DNA of 64,000 bases from UBA4874 sp002399435 (GCA_036823195.1 DAISGI010000008.1:11842-75841); one strand, 5' to 3'. Shown: positions 37,406 through 44,996, counted from the first letter of the stretch. Made by a program: numbers and translations. The notes: generated by a model not told the origin, from the letters alone.

Positions 37406-37846
37406 GAGGAAAGGGAGCTGAAGCGGAAGCTCAGGCAGTTGAAAAAGATCGAGCGGATAGTACGGTATGGCAGTGCGGATGCTCAGGCTGCGGGATCACG
37501 GCAGCAGCCCCTTCTGTGGGACAGCTTTTTCTCCGGCCGAAAGGGAATCCGGCCCAGATATCCGTTCGAAATTCTTTTGGTCATGAACGGGGAAGCACGG
37601 AAAAGAGCGTTCGCGGACTACCTCCGTACGGTGTATACAAGGGGATACAGGGAAAAGGGGCTGCTCCTTCCCGCCGGGTTGGATATTCAGGGATTATTTG
37701 ATTTTGACCTGCCCGCCGAAGCGACCCGGGAGGATGTGAAGAAACGCTTCCGGGAACTGGCAATGATTGTCCATCCGGATCACGGCGGTTCCAACGAGGC
37801 TATGGCGGCCCTGCTGGACCAGTATCATGAGCTGATGAAGGGCTGA
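37400..37846 (+). CDS. Small J-domain protein
   Basis: A 148-residue cytosolic protein whose C-terminal 45 residues form a partial DnaJ domain with the HPD motif (FRELAMIVHPDHGGSNEAMAAL). The first 100 residues are basic and not recognised (ELKRKLRQLKKIERIVRYG). The J-domain should stimulate an Hsp70 ATPase; the client is unknown. Two consecutive ATG codons at 37400 and 37403 are possible starts, with GGGGGAA in front. Confidence 0.75.
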   Translation: MMEERELKRKLRQLKKIERIVRYGSADAQAAGSRQQPLLWDSFFSGRKGIRPRYPFEILLVMNGEARKRAFADYLRTVYTRGYREKGLLLPAGLDIQGLFDFDLPAEATREDVKKRFRELAMIVHPDHGGSNEAMAALLDQYHELMKG

Positions 37847-37918
37847 CCTTTTCCCCGATCTGCCCGCCATTGAAAGCGTCCACTTCCCCTGAAAAAGAGT
37901 AGCCCAATTACACTCCTC

Positions 37919-38200
37919 TCAATATGTCTGTTCACGGGACGTCTTGACGATGATTTTACGGATACTGTCTTGTGACAAATGATATCGGCCGACCAATTCC
38001 TCAATTTTTGCTCCGTTGGTATACCGGTGGTATATTTCATGGTTTCTTTTTTCCAATTCTGACCGGGTGCCGTTGTTTTCTCCCCACCCGGCCCGGGCAT
38101 TGCCTTCCTTTGGCACATAGACCAATTCACCCTGTATATACTTTTGCAGTTCCCGGAGCAATTCACGGGGAAGGACATCCCTCCCATTTTTGTAACCCAA
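37919..38200 (-). CDS. CD3324-type/Mor-like DNA-binding protein
   Basis: A 93-residue protein. The N-terminal half NGRDVLPRELLRELQKYIQGELVYVPKEG and the C-terminal helix-turn-helix (IEELVGRYHLSQDSIRKIIV) match the CD3324/Mor-activator group often found in Clostridia accessory regions. TTG 38200 follows AAGGAGGG. It overlaps a 32-codon ORF and lies downstream of a leader ORF and two terminators, so its expression is probably conditional. It is likely a transcription factor; its target is unknown. Confidence 0.75.
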   Translation of the reverse strand: MGYKNGRDVLPRELLRELQKYIQGELVYVPKEGNARAGWGENNGTRSELEKRNHEIYHRYTNGAKIEELVGRYHLSQDSIRKIIVKTSREQTY

Positions 38201-38261
38201 TGATCATTCCCTCCTTGAAATAGGACACTGTATTCGAAGAATCAAATGAAGTTTGTGCCAT
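38163..38261 (-). CDS. 32-codon ORF overlapping the CD3324-type gene
   Basis: ATG 38261 lies just after AGAAAGGAGGGG, an excellent ribosome site, and the frame ends with TGA at 38163. The peptide starts MAQTSFDSSNTVSYFKEG. The ribosome site and TTG start of the CD3324-type gene lie within it in another frame, so translational coupling is plausible. No homolog is recognised. Confidence 0.45.
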   Translation of the reverse strand: MAQTSFDSSNTVSYFKEGMIIGLQKWEGCPSP

Positions 38262-38315
38262 CCGGGTCCCCTCCTTTCTTTTTCCTGTTATTCAAAATCC
38301 CTTAAAAAAGGGTGC

Positions 38316-38380
38316 AAAAAACCCCGCGGAACCATCCACGGGGCGGAGAATAAAAAAACACGACTTCAACCATTCGTGTT
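38316..38380 (-). terminator. Two tandem terminators on the minus strand
   Basis: On the minus strand, AACACGA...TCGTGTT (38380-38374 with 38363-38357) is followed by seven T. Then CCCCGTGG...CCGCGGGG (38343-38322) is followed by six T (38321-38316). They separate the 13-codon leader from the CD3324-type gene. Confidence 0.7.
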
Positions 38381-38477
38381 TGTGCAGACAAAGACATTAT
38401 CCGTGATCAATTGATGATGGTTGCAAAGATACGACTTCAAAGGCATCAAAAACCGACCCTGAAGTCCAATATTCAGT

Positions 38478-38519
38478 TCAGAAGCACGGGCCCTCCAGCC
38501 TATTTTTTGAGTTGATCAT
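38478..38519 (-). CDS. 13-codon leader peptide ORF
   Basis: ATG 38519 to TGA 38478 encodes MINSKNRLEGPCF. AAAGGAG lies 11 bases upstream, and a promoter lies about 60 bases upstream. Twelve bases after the stop, GACTTCA (38466-38460) can pair with TGAAGTC at 38439-38433 or with the copy at 38368-38362 inside the first terminator hairpin. This layout suggests ribosome-controlled attenuation. Confidence 0.55.
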   Translation of the reverse strand: MINSKNRLEGPCF

Positions 38520-38573
38520 TTTATCCTGCACTCCTTTCTGCTGAATTTTCTTTTCGTCTCAACCTCTGATAAG

Positions 38574-38603
38574 AGTATATAGTAAAATATCCCACTCTGT
38601 CAA
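38574..38603 (-). promoter_or_regulatory. Promoter of the leader transcript
   Basis: On the minus strand, TTGACA (38603-38598) and TATACT (38579-38574) with an 18-base spacer. This segment is part of a 42-base sequence found again at 41616. Confidence 0.6.
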
Positions 38604-38617
38604 TAGGGATTTACAAT
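38576..38617 (+). repeat. Direct repeat A, first copy
   Basis: The sequence starting TATATAGTAAAATATCCCAC and ending GGATTTACAATT is repeated in the same orientation at 41616-41657 with a few changes. Confidence 0.85.
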
Positions 38618-38676
38618 TTGAAGCCTTTATTCTAATCCCATACGTGAGGGCGGTTGTCCTTATAGGACTTCGAGTT

Positions 38677-38699
38677 CTTCGGGCCAAGTTGGCCCGAAG
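38677..38699 (+). repeat. Perfect hairpin, repeat B first copy
   Basis: CTTCGGGCC and GGCCCGAAG form a 9-bp stem around AAGTT. CAAGTTGGCCCGAAGTG recurs at 41313-41329. Confidence 0.8.
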
Positions 38700-38781
38700 T
38701 GGTTGTATTTTTAAGTGGAACAGCATATAATAAATTCAATAGATACATTGATTCCAATGCAATACAGAAAGGAGCGTCCTT

Positions 38782-38997
38782 ATGGAACTGGCGAAAATCA
38801 CGAAGCGTGGGCAAATCACGATTCCCGCTGAAATACGCAAAAGGCTGGGTGTAAAGGATGGCGACAAGGTAATTTTCCTTGAGGAAAACGGGCGCATCAT
38901 CATGGAGAACGCCGCCATGATCTCCCTTAAAAACGCGCAGGACGCCTTTGCGGGAGAAGCGGAACGGCTGGGCCTGAAAACGGAACAGGATATGTAA
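38782..38997 (+). CDS. AbrB/MazE-type antitoxin
   Basis: A 71-residue protein with a swapped-hairpin AbrB/SpoVT DNA-binding domain (AKITKRGQITIPAEIRKRLGVKDGDKVIF) and a short C-terminal helix likely to bind the toxin. The ribosome site GAAAGGAG precedes ATG 38782. The PIN-domain toxin gene starts 43 bases later. The protein should neutralise the toxin and repress the pair. Confidence 0.9.
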   Translation: MELAKITKRGQITIPAEIRKRLGVKDGDKVIFLEENGRIIMENAAMISLKNAQDAFAGEAERLGLKTEQDM

Positions 38998-39039
38998 ATC
39001 TGGTGAAGGATGTGCGCCGTGAAACATGGGAGGAAAATC

Positions 39040-39411
39040 ATGCGCATCATGATTGACACCAATGTTCTCTTGTCCGCCCTGTTGTTTCCCGGCGAGAGGA
39101 TGAACGCACTGATGGATAAAATCACGGCTGAACATCAGCTTGTCCTCTCGTCCTATGTCGTTGATGAACTGATGAACGTGACGCACCGGAAATTCAAGGG
39201 CAAAGAGGAAGCGGTAGACCTGTTGTTGAGCCGGCTTCCCTATGAGCTCGTTTATACGCCCAAGCAGCCGAAGCCGGGACTTTTTGAAATCCGCGATGAA
39301 AAGGACTATCCCGTCCTGTACTCGGCAATCACGGAGGATGTGGATGTTTTTATCACGGGTGACAGGGGCACATCGTTATGGAGGAAAATTTATGCCAATA
39401 AAGAGAAGTAA
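39040..39411 (+). CDS. PIN-domain toxin, probably C-terminally altered
   Basis: A 123-residue PIN-family ribonuclease of a type II toxin-antitoxin pair. The first acid is in IMIDTNVLLSALL (Asp6), the second in SSYVVDELMNV, and the last in VFITGDRGT. ATG 39040 follows GGGAGG. Relatives usually continue from ITGDxDF into a helix and a conserved tail. Here the sequence turns into RGTSLWRKIYANKEK and stops, overlapping the next gene by 20 bases. This suggests the 3' end was replaced at a junction near 39363. Confidence 0.8.
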   Translation: MRIMIDTNVLLSALLFPGERMNALMDKITAEHQLVLSSYVVDELMNVTHRKFKGKEEAVDLLLSRLPYELVYTPKQPKPGLFEIRDEKDYPVLYSAITEDVDVFITGDRGTSLWRKIYANKEK

Positions 39412-39856
39412 ATATGATGTTACAATAAATCTGATTTGCCTATTACTGTTATCTGGACTAGTGGTATATTTATTAATTAATTGGAGCGATATTCCTGATA
39501 AAATACCCGGTCATTATAATGCTATGGGAGAGGTTGACAGATGGGGAAATAAGGGAGAATTATTGTTTCTTCCTATAATCGGATGGATAATGTACATAGG
39601 AATAACGGTTTTGGAACATTTTCCACAGGTTTGGAACACGGGTGTTACTGTTACAGAAGAAAACAAAGCGCGAATATATCCAATACTCAAAAATATAATC
39701 GGTACTACGAAGCTGTTAGTGGTGGGTGTTTTTGTGATCTTGGATATAAACTCTGCACTTGCCAAATCATTACCCATTTGGTTTCTTCCCATTTTTTTAG
39801 TTTTAATGTTTGGTTCGATAATATTTTCTGTTGTCAAACTAACAAGAGCAAAGTAA
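39392..39856 (+). CDS. DUF1648 membrane protein
   Basis: A 154-residue membrane protein with about four helices and the DUF1648 signature (SDIPDKIPGHYNAMGEVDRWGNK), as in the N-terminal part of SdpI-like immunity proteins. ATG 39392 follows GGAGG inside the PIN gene. The base composition is clearly more AT-rich than the toxin gene, indicating a different origin. Function unknown; a role in resistance to a membrane-active peptide is only a family-level guess. Confidence 0.8.
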   Translation: MPIKRSKYDVTINLICLLLLSGLVVYLLINWSDIPDKIPGHYNAMGEVDRWGNKGELLFLPIIGWIMYIGITVLEHFPQVWNTGVTVTEENKARIYPILKNIIGTTKLLVVGVFVILDINSALAKSLPIWFLPIFLVLMFGSIIFSVVKLTRAK

Positions 39857-40047
39857 ATTGGCAGCAATTTTCGCTTGTATGCGGATTCTTGACGGTCAGC
39901 GGCTTTCATGGCTTCCAGCCGCTATCCTTATGTAGCGGCCTGTTATATTGGCGTAAATTATTGACATAGCAAAACACGACAGCATTTCACCTTAATGCCG
40001 TTGTGTTCTTGAAAATGGGCGCAATAATCACGCCCCCGCACAATCGA

Positions 40048-40082
40048 AAACGGCGGCTCATTTGAACCGCCGTTTAGCTTTT
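40048..40082 (+). terminator. Rho-independent terminator
   Basis: AAACGGCGG (40048-40056) pairs with CCGCCGTTT (40067-40075), and GCTTTTTAGG follows. The 308 bases from 39857 to 40164 have no gene; another hairpin (AACACGACAGCATT with AATGCCGTTGTGTT) lies at about 39971-40009. Confidence 0.75.
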
Positions 40083-40164
40083 TAGGCCATAAAATATTGT
40101 CTGCCAAATGACGGCTTTTTTTATGCCGTTATTCAGCAATGTATGAGTGGAACAGATACCTCAC

Positions 40165-40794
40165 TCATTCAAAAATTTTACTTTCCTCCTTTAGGTATTT
40201 CACCAATGACGAATATTTCACCGTTGGGATAACAAATAGACTGAAAAAGATTAACAAAGCAATTCTAAGGCACCATGCCATAGGTGAAGAAACCGACAAT
40301 ACATTTGGAATGAATGTCATAGCACCCAACAAGACTATCATAAGAACAGCCCAGGCATATGCTCGTCTGACTGTCTTATAGATGCTTAGTTTATTATGTA
40401 TATCTGTATGCAATTCAAATGGTTTCCCATCTCGTCTTTTCTCTAAAATCAAAATTTCCTTATTGAACCCGCCGGGTGAAGTGGCGATCTGCCCCATACC
40501 TTTTGCATATGGCCTCCACCGCACTTTTCCATAGGAAAAATTAAGGTTGATATTTTTTGTAAAAGTACGAAATCCCATACTTTCAAGATACTTACGATAG
40601 TCTTTTGCTTTGGAATAAGCCTGATTTCCAACAAACTCTACCGCATATTCATATTCATTTGGTGCGCACTCATCAAAAGCATAGGTTAGCTTTCCACATC
40701 TTTTTAGCCGATAACCATCCTTGGCCATACGGTTTAACCACTTTTCCTGACCATCCAGAAAATCAAAAAAATATCGAAATACTGTTATGCTCAT
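40165..40794 (-). CDS. DUF2812 membrane protein
   Basis: A 209-residue protein. The N-terminal soluble DUF2812 part (FDFLDGQEKWLNRMAKDGYRLKRCGKLTYAF) is followed by two transmembrane helices (about 140-195). Its ATG overlaps the stop of the PadR gene (ATGA), so the two are co-translated. PadR-DUF2812 pairs are common in Firmicutes, where the regulator and membrane protein are thought to work together. Function otherwise unknown. Confidence 0.9.
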   Translation of the reverse strand: MSITVFRYFFDFLDGQEKWLNRMAKDGYRLKRCGKLTYAFDECAPNEYEYAVEFVGNQAYSKAKDYRKYLESMGFRTFTKNINLNFSYGKVRWRPYAKGMGQIATSPGGFNKEILILEKRRDGKPFELHTDIHNKLSIYKTVRRAYAWAVLMIVLLGAMTFIPNVLSVSSPMAWCLRIALLIFFSLFVIPTVKYSSLVKYLKEESKIFE

Positions 40795-41132
40795 CTATTT
40801 CTATCCCCCTTAATAATTGTTGAGGCCAGTTGCAAAACCTCCTCTATACGTTGTAATTCTTCTTCCGCTTTCTGCTTCCCAATATGGGTTATAAGGTATT
40901 CTTTTTTCTTGCTATTCGATTCATCGTCGAAAGGGGCAATCCATTTTTTCTTTACAAGGGTATTGATAGCTCCATACAAAGTACCGGCACCTAAGACAAC
41001 TCGTCCGTTAGTTTCCTTTTTAATAAACTGCATGATTCCATAACCATGATTGGGCTTATATACAGCCAAGAGAACAAAGAAGGTTGTTTCCGTCAATGCC
41101 CCACCCTTTATATTATCTCTGATATATACCAC
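40791..41132 (-). CDS. PadR-family transcriptional regulator
   Basis: A 113-residue PadR winged-helix protein (GGALTETTFFVLLAVYKPNHGYGIMQF, then GTLYGAINTLVKKKWI) with a C-terminal dimerisation helix. GTG 41132 keeps the usual family N-terminus but lies only one base after AGGAG; TTG near 41096 is an alternative. It probably represses its own operon through the palindrome just upstream. Confidence 0.88.
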   Translation of the reverse strand: MVYIRDNIKGGALTETTFFVLLAVYKPNHGYGIMQFIKKETNGRVVLGAGTLYGAINTLVKKKWIAPFDDESNSKKKEYLITHIGKQKAEEELQRIEEVLQLASTIIKGDRNR

Positions 41133-41145
41133 TCCTACTTAATTT

Positions 41146-41194
41146 ATTACGTTTACCGTAATATAAATATATCACTAAGCGTAATAGTTGTCAA
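41146..41194 (-). promoter_or_regulatory. Promoter and operator of the PadR-DUF2812 operon
   Basis: On the minus strand, TTGACA (41194-41189), a 17-base spacer and TATATT (41071 region: 41171-41166). The palindrome ATTACG-N5-CGTAAT (41146-41162) covers the expected start of transcription and is a good PadR operator candidate. Confidence 0.65.
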
Positions 41195-41205
41195 TGGATT
41201 TTTCA

Positions 41206-41281
41206 AATACCATGAGCTTATAATCTGCTACAAATCTTGTGCCAATCTCAATTCGGCTGATGCTTTCTCTCTCTATTGTTA
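41206..41281 (-). repeat. Duplicated fragment of the XRE regulator gene
   Basis: These 76 bases match 42992-43067, inside the XRE-type regulator gene, at 72 positions and in the same orientation. The rest of the gene is absent here. Confidence 0.9.
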
Positions 41282-41297
41282 ACCGGGTTTCAGGGCA

Positions 41298-41334
41298 CAA
41301 CTCACTTCAGATCAAGTTGGCCCGAAGTGAGTTG
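41298..41334 (+). repeat. Inverted repeat containing repeat B second copy
   Basis: CAACTCACTTC (41298-41308) pairs with GAAGTGAGTTG (41324-41334). The interior contains CAAGTTGGCCC as at 38686. Confidence 0.75.
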
Positions 41335-41399
41335 AGATTGTGAAGTCGAGGAAAACATTGTACAATAGCGATTATAAGGTAGTTGCTCATTATTTATAA

Positions 41400-41612
41400 A
41401 ATGCGAAAACGAACAGGAATTTGCGGAGGTGGCAATGCGCAACGTTTTTGTTTGTCTGCGTGGCGGAAACGTCCATGTGAACAGTGGGAACCTGTTGGAT
41501 ACCCTGCCGAGCATAGCTGTGGTGATCGATGCGTTCCGGTCTGCGGATCTGTTCCAGCACACGGTTACAGGCATCGGCCCATGCTGCCCGCCACACCTCG
41601 AATTCGGAATAA
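41400..41612 (-). pseudogene. MobA/MobL relaxase remnant
   Basis: The minus strand encodes about 68 residues reading VWRAAWADACNRVLEQ, then ERIDHHSYARQGIQQVPTVHM, the region of MobA/MobL (MobQ) relaxases with the RIDHxSYxxQG core that helps process the transfer origin. Both ends are cut: an in-frame stop lies just upstream, and the sequence loses similarity after TQTNKN. It shows that a mobilisable element once occupied this site. Residue similarity is from memory of the family. Confidence 0.7.
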
Positions 41613-41615
41613 AGT

Positions 41616-41657
41616 TATATAGTAAAATATCCCACCCGCCAATAAGGATTTACAATT
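41616..41657 (+). repeat. Direct repeat A, second copy
   Basis: Same-orientation copy of 38576-38617. The TTGACA box of the first copy is altered here. Confidence 0.85.
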
Positions 41658-41758
41658 GGTTTTCTGTTATAATACCAGTATGACCAGTACGGATCAGCTG
41701 GCTTGTTTAAATGGAATACTTTTGAACGGAGGAAAGATACAGAGGGGAGTGTGAATTT

Positions 41759-42931
41759 TTGAGTAAGGAATTTAACGTTGAGGGCTTGTGCTTGCCGGAA
41801 CAACACTATATGGTGAGTATTGGAAAGCAATTGGAGGAGATAAAAGCTCTGGTGGACAAGGGAAAATATTTTACCATCAACCGGGCAAGGCAATATGGCA
41901 AAACAACTACGCTGCATGCGCTGAAACATAAATTGGACAGGGAATACTATGTCTTTTCCATAAGCTTCGAGGGAATTGAGGAGGAAGTGTTCGCGAATGC
42001 GGATTCCTTCTGTATTCGCTTATTTGGCCTTTTGTACGACACGATTGCATTTGATGAGGTAACAGGTGTTCCGGCTGAAATAAAAGAGAAGCTCCATGAA
42101 TTGAGCCTTGGGAATTCATCAAAATCCGATTTTCGTACCATGACTCTTATGATTTCCTACATGTGTAAAAAGATGAATAAGCCTCTTGCCCTTATCATTG
42201 ACGAGATAGATCAGGCAAGCAATTATCGGGTATTTGATACCTTTTTGGGATGCTTGCGGGATATGTACTTAAAAAGGGGAAAGCGGCCTACGTTTCAGTC
42301 CGTAATTCTTGCCGGAGTTTATGATATTAATAACCTGAAAGCAAAAATCCGTTCAGACAAAGAACACACGACAAATAGCCCCTGGAATATAGCAGCGGAT
42401 TTCACCGTGGATATGAGTCTGTCAGAAGACGGAATTCGCGGGATGTTAAGAGAATATGAGGAAGATTACCTTACCGGTATGGATATCCCGTACATGGCAT
42501 CTTTAATTTTTGAATATACATCAGGGTATCCTTATTTGGTTTCTAAAATATGTAAATTATTGGATGAAAGAGTTACAGGAAGCGAAGGATATCCCAATAA
42601 GGCTGCTGCATGAACGAAGTCCGGTTTTTTGAAAGCGATCCGTCTTCTGATAACAGAGCAGAATACTTTGTTTGAATCCCTGACAGGAAAACTGGATGCT
42701 TATCCCGAGCTGAACGATATGGTATATCAACTTTTGTTTGCAGGAAAAAGCATTGTATACAATCCGGATAATGAAGCTATTCGGCTTGCAGAAATGTTTG
42801 GGCTTATCAAAAACATAAGTGGGAACGTTACAATAGCAAATCGTATCTTTGAAACCCGCCTTTATAATCGCTTTCTTTCCAGTGAGGAAATGCAAAAAAC
42901 CAATATCTCCCCCACCGCTCATGATCGATGA
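41759..42931 (+). pseudogene. AAA-ATPase-like protein with nonsense codon and lost C-terminus
   Basis: TTG 41759 starts a frame of 284 codons with a Walker A-like RARQYGKTTTLHAL and Walker B-like LALIIDEID, typical of the large AAA-ATPase-like/PD-(D/E)XK group of Clostridia. TGA at 42611-42613 interrupts it. The same frame continues TKSGFLKAIRLLITEQ to 42931, so TGG (Trp) to TGA is the simplest explanation. The continued frame stops after SSEEMQKT, where relatives go on into a nuclease-like domain, so the end is missing too. A short functional product is possible but unlikely. Confidence 0.8.
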
Positions 42932-42942
42932 GGGAGAAGCCC

Positions 42943-43194
42943 TTATTCCAATCCCAACAGCCAATTTACGCTTATATTCAATATTTCTGATAATACCATG
43001 AGCTCATAATCTGCGACAAATCTTGTGCCAATCTCAATTCGGCTGATGCTGTCTCTCACTATTGTTATCCCTTTTATTTGAAGCTTTGCAGCTAAGTCTG
43101 ACTGAGACATATGGCAAATCTGTCGTGCTTCTCTGACCCGTTCCCCGCATACGTTTTTCTTCCCCTGATAATTATAAATTTTCAATTCATTCAT
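42943..43194 (-). CDS. XRE-type helix-turn-helix regulator
   Basis: An 83-residue DNA-binding protein: RVREARQICHMSQSDLAAKLQIKG, then RDSISRIEIGTRFVADYELMVLSEIL. The start is set at ATG 43194 (MNELKIYNYQGKK), which fits the family N-terminus; ATG 43215 and 43239 are possible. No strong ribosome site is visible. A 76-base piece of this gene is duplicated at 41206. Confidence 0.75.
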   Translation of the reverse strand: MNELKIYNYQGKKNVCGERVREARQICHMSQSDLAAKLQIKGITIVRDSISRIEIGTRFVADYELMVLSEILNISVNWLLGLE

Positions 43195-43304
43195 CTCACT
43201 TTTTGTGTTAAACATATGAATTATTCTTGACATTAACACAAATAAGTGAAATAATAGTGTTAAAGATCAGAGTTCACTTTGTTTCATGTATTGAGTAAGG
43301 CATT

Positions 43305-43511
43305 CTCAAAAAGCTGCATCTTGTGGATAACCCTGCGGTTATCATTATTCTTGGAGCCTTCTCCGTTTACAACATGATTATTGCCCGTGCTTTCTTTACC
43401 ACTTCCATCCCGCTGGAACTACAGGAGGCGGGTTTATTGATGGTTGCAACAACCAATTGCTGTTTTTCAAAATAGTCCTTCCTCTTTCCAAGCCCATCAT
43501 TGCTGTGAATT
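43305..43511 (+). pseudogene. Sugar permease remnant with frameshift
   Basis: The translation KKLHLVDNPAVIII, AFSVYNMIIARAFFTTSIPLELQEA, then after a frame change NQLLFFKIVLPLSKPIIAV matches the EAA region of MalG/LplC-type permeases. Reading TTATTGATGG as TTA(A)TTGATGG near 43437 restores EAALIDGCNNQ, so a single-base deletion explains the shift. Both ends of the gene are missing. Confidence 0.8.
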
Positions 43512-43999
43512 ATGTAAACAGTTCCATGGAAAATAAGTTGGCTTGGTGTTATGGTAAAAAAGGCTATTTGTGGGATTTAAACGAAGACAGCAGTTGGAAT
43601 CAGCTGGATGAAAACCTTAAAGAGGGTGAGGTTTGGGATCGGATGCGTTATATTAATGGCTTTGGTCCAAGCTGCTTCTCTTTCTATACGCCCGAACAAG
43701 CGGCATAGATTCCCGATCGCTTTGTGCAGGATCGCCTGGACGCCGTGAAACTGTTGGAGCAATATTATCCTGCCGAACCCTACCATGCCGTGGCTGATGA
43801 AGCCAGCGTAAAATCTGAGAAGAATCTACTGAAAACTGAAATTGATGCATATATCACCACTTTTGTCGCCGACAGCGTGATGAAAGGACTGGATGATGCA
43901 GGTTGGCAAAAGCATCTGGATACCTGCAAAGCGCTAAATGTGGATCATTATGTGGAGCTGATGCAGATTCCATATGACAAATTCAATGAAATGAGTTAA
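43512..43999 (+). pseudogene. Solute-binding protein C-terminal remnant
   Basis: Directly after the permease piece, the same frame carries about 160 residues resembling the C-terminus of LplA/LipO-type binding proteins (ASVKSEKNLLKTEIDAYITTFV, GWQKHLDTCKALNVDHYVELMQ). TAG at 43706-43708 interrupts it. The join of permease and binding-protein fragments shows a deletion inside a former importer operon. Confidence 0.75.
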
Positions 44000-44087
44000 T
44001 ATAAGTATTGGTATGACTCGGGAACACGGAGGGAAGGATCGCTTTTCCCTCCATTCCATCATTTTCAGAAAAGGGGAGGGCTTTTCC

Positions 44088-44984
44088 ATGAATGTATCCA
44101 CATCCATTAATGTAATGTTCGGACAGGGCCCGGTGGCCTCACAGATGAAGCGGGTGTATGATGCGGGCTTTCGGCATATGGATATCAACTTTAACGACTG
44201 GGTGGACCAGAAGACCGGAAACGGTTATTTTCCCTGCTCCGAAGAGCAGTGGCAGGACTGGGTGCAGTCCATCCGGAAGTTCTCAGCACAATATGGTGTT
44301 GTACTCAATCAGGCGCATGGTCCCCTGTTCAATATTTTTGCAGAGGGCGAGTGGGGCGATCATCTGAGGGAAATGTGTGCGCCGACATTGAAAGCCGCTG
44401 CGGAACTGGGAATTCCATGGGTTGTATTTCATGCGGGCACAGCAGAAGGGGATTTTTCTTCTCCGAAGCATGTGCGAAATCTGAAGGAAGAAAACCATCG
44501 CTTTTTTGATCCGTTGGTGGATTTGGCGGAAAAGATTGGCGCAGGCATTGCCATTGAGAATATGTCCGATAAATTCAGCCGGAATCACAGAGGGGTATAC
44601 TGCTCCCACACCGGGGATCTTGTTGATTTGGTGGACAGCTTCGGCAGCAAACGGGTTGGTATCTGCTGGGATACCGGCCATGCCAATCTGGAGGGCGCGG
44701 ATCAGCGCAAAGAGCTGAATAGGCTGGGCAGCCGGCTGAAAGTTCTGCATGTTCAGGACAGCGACGGGAAAACCGATCAGCATACCGCCCCTTTTTACGG
44801 AAACATTGACTGGGATCAACTGCTGGCCGGACTGCGCGACATCGGGTATGCCGGGGAGCTGACCTTTGAAGCGCAGATGTTTATCCGAAAGGTGCCGGTC
44901 AGCTGCCAGGATGCTGCGCTTCAGCTGTTGTATCAGTTGGGCTGCGAACTGAAACGGCGCTTTGACGCCCTGCCGGCCGCTTAA
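44088..44984 (+). CDS. Sugar phosphate isomerase/epimerase-like TIM barrel
   Basis: A 298-residue AP-endonuclease-2/xylose-isomerase-like barrel. Metal-ligand regions are VVFHAGT, IAIENMSD, ICWDTGHANL, VLHVQDSDG and LTFEAQM. The family isomerises or epimerises sugars or inositol derivatives in the cytosol, and this member cannot be assigned further. ATG 44088 follows GGGGAGGG. Twelve bases separate it from the histidine phosphatase gene, so the two form an operon. Confidence 0.88.
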   Translation: MNVSTSINVMFGQGPVASQMKRVYDAGFRHMDINFNDWVDQKTGNGYFPCSEEQWQDWVQSIRKFSAQYGVVLNQAHGPLFNIFAEGEWGDHLREMCAPTLKAAAELGIPWVVFHAGTAEGDFSSPKHVRNLKEENHRFFDPLVDLAEKIGAGIAIENMSDKFSRNHRGVYCSHTGDLVDLVDSFGSKRVGICWDTGHANLEGADQRKELNRLGSRLKVLHVQDSDGKTDQHTAPFYGNIDWDQLLAGLRDIGYAGELTFEAQMFIRKVPVSCQDAALQLLYQLGCELKRRFDALPAA

Positions 44985-44996
44985 AGGAGGAGACCC

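Noticed and set aside
42608..42613. Selenocysteine or code-4 reading of TGA
   Set aside because: No SECIS-like element was seen, other genes here use TGA as stop, and the gene also lacks its C-terminus.
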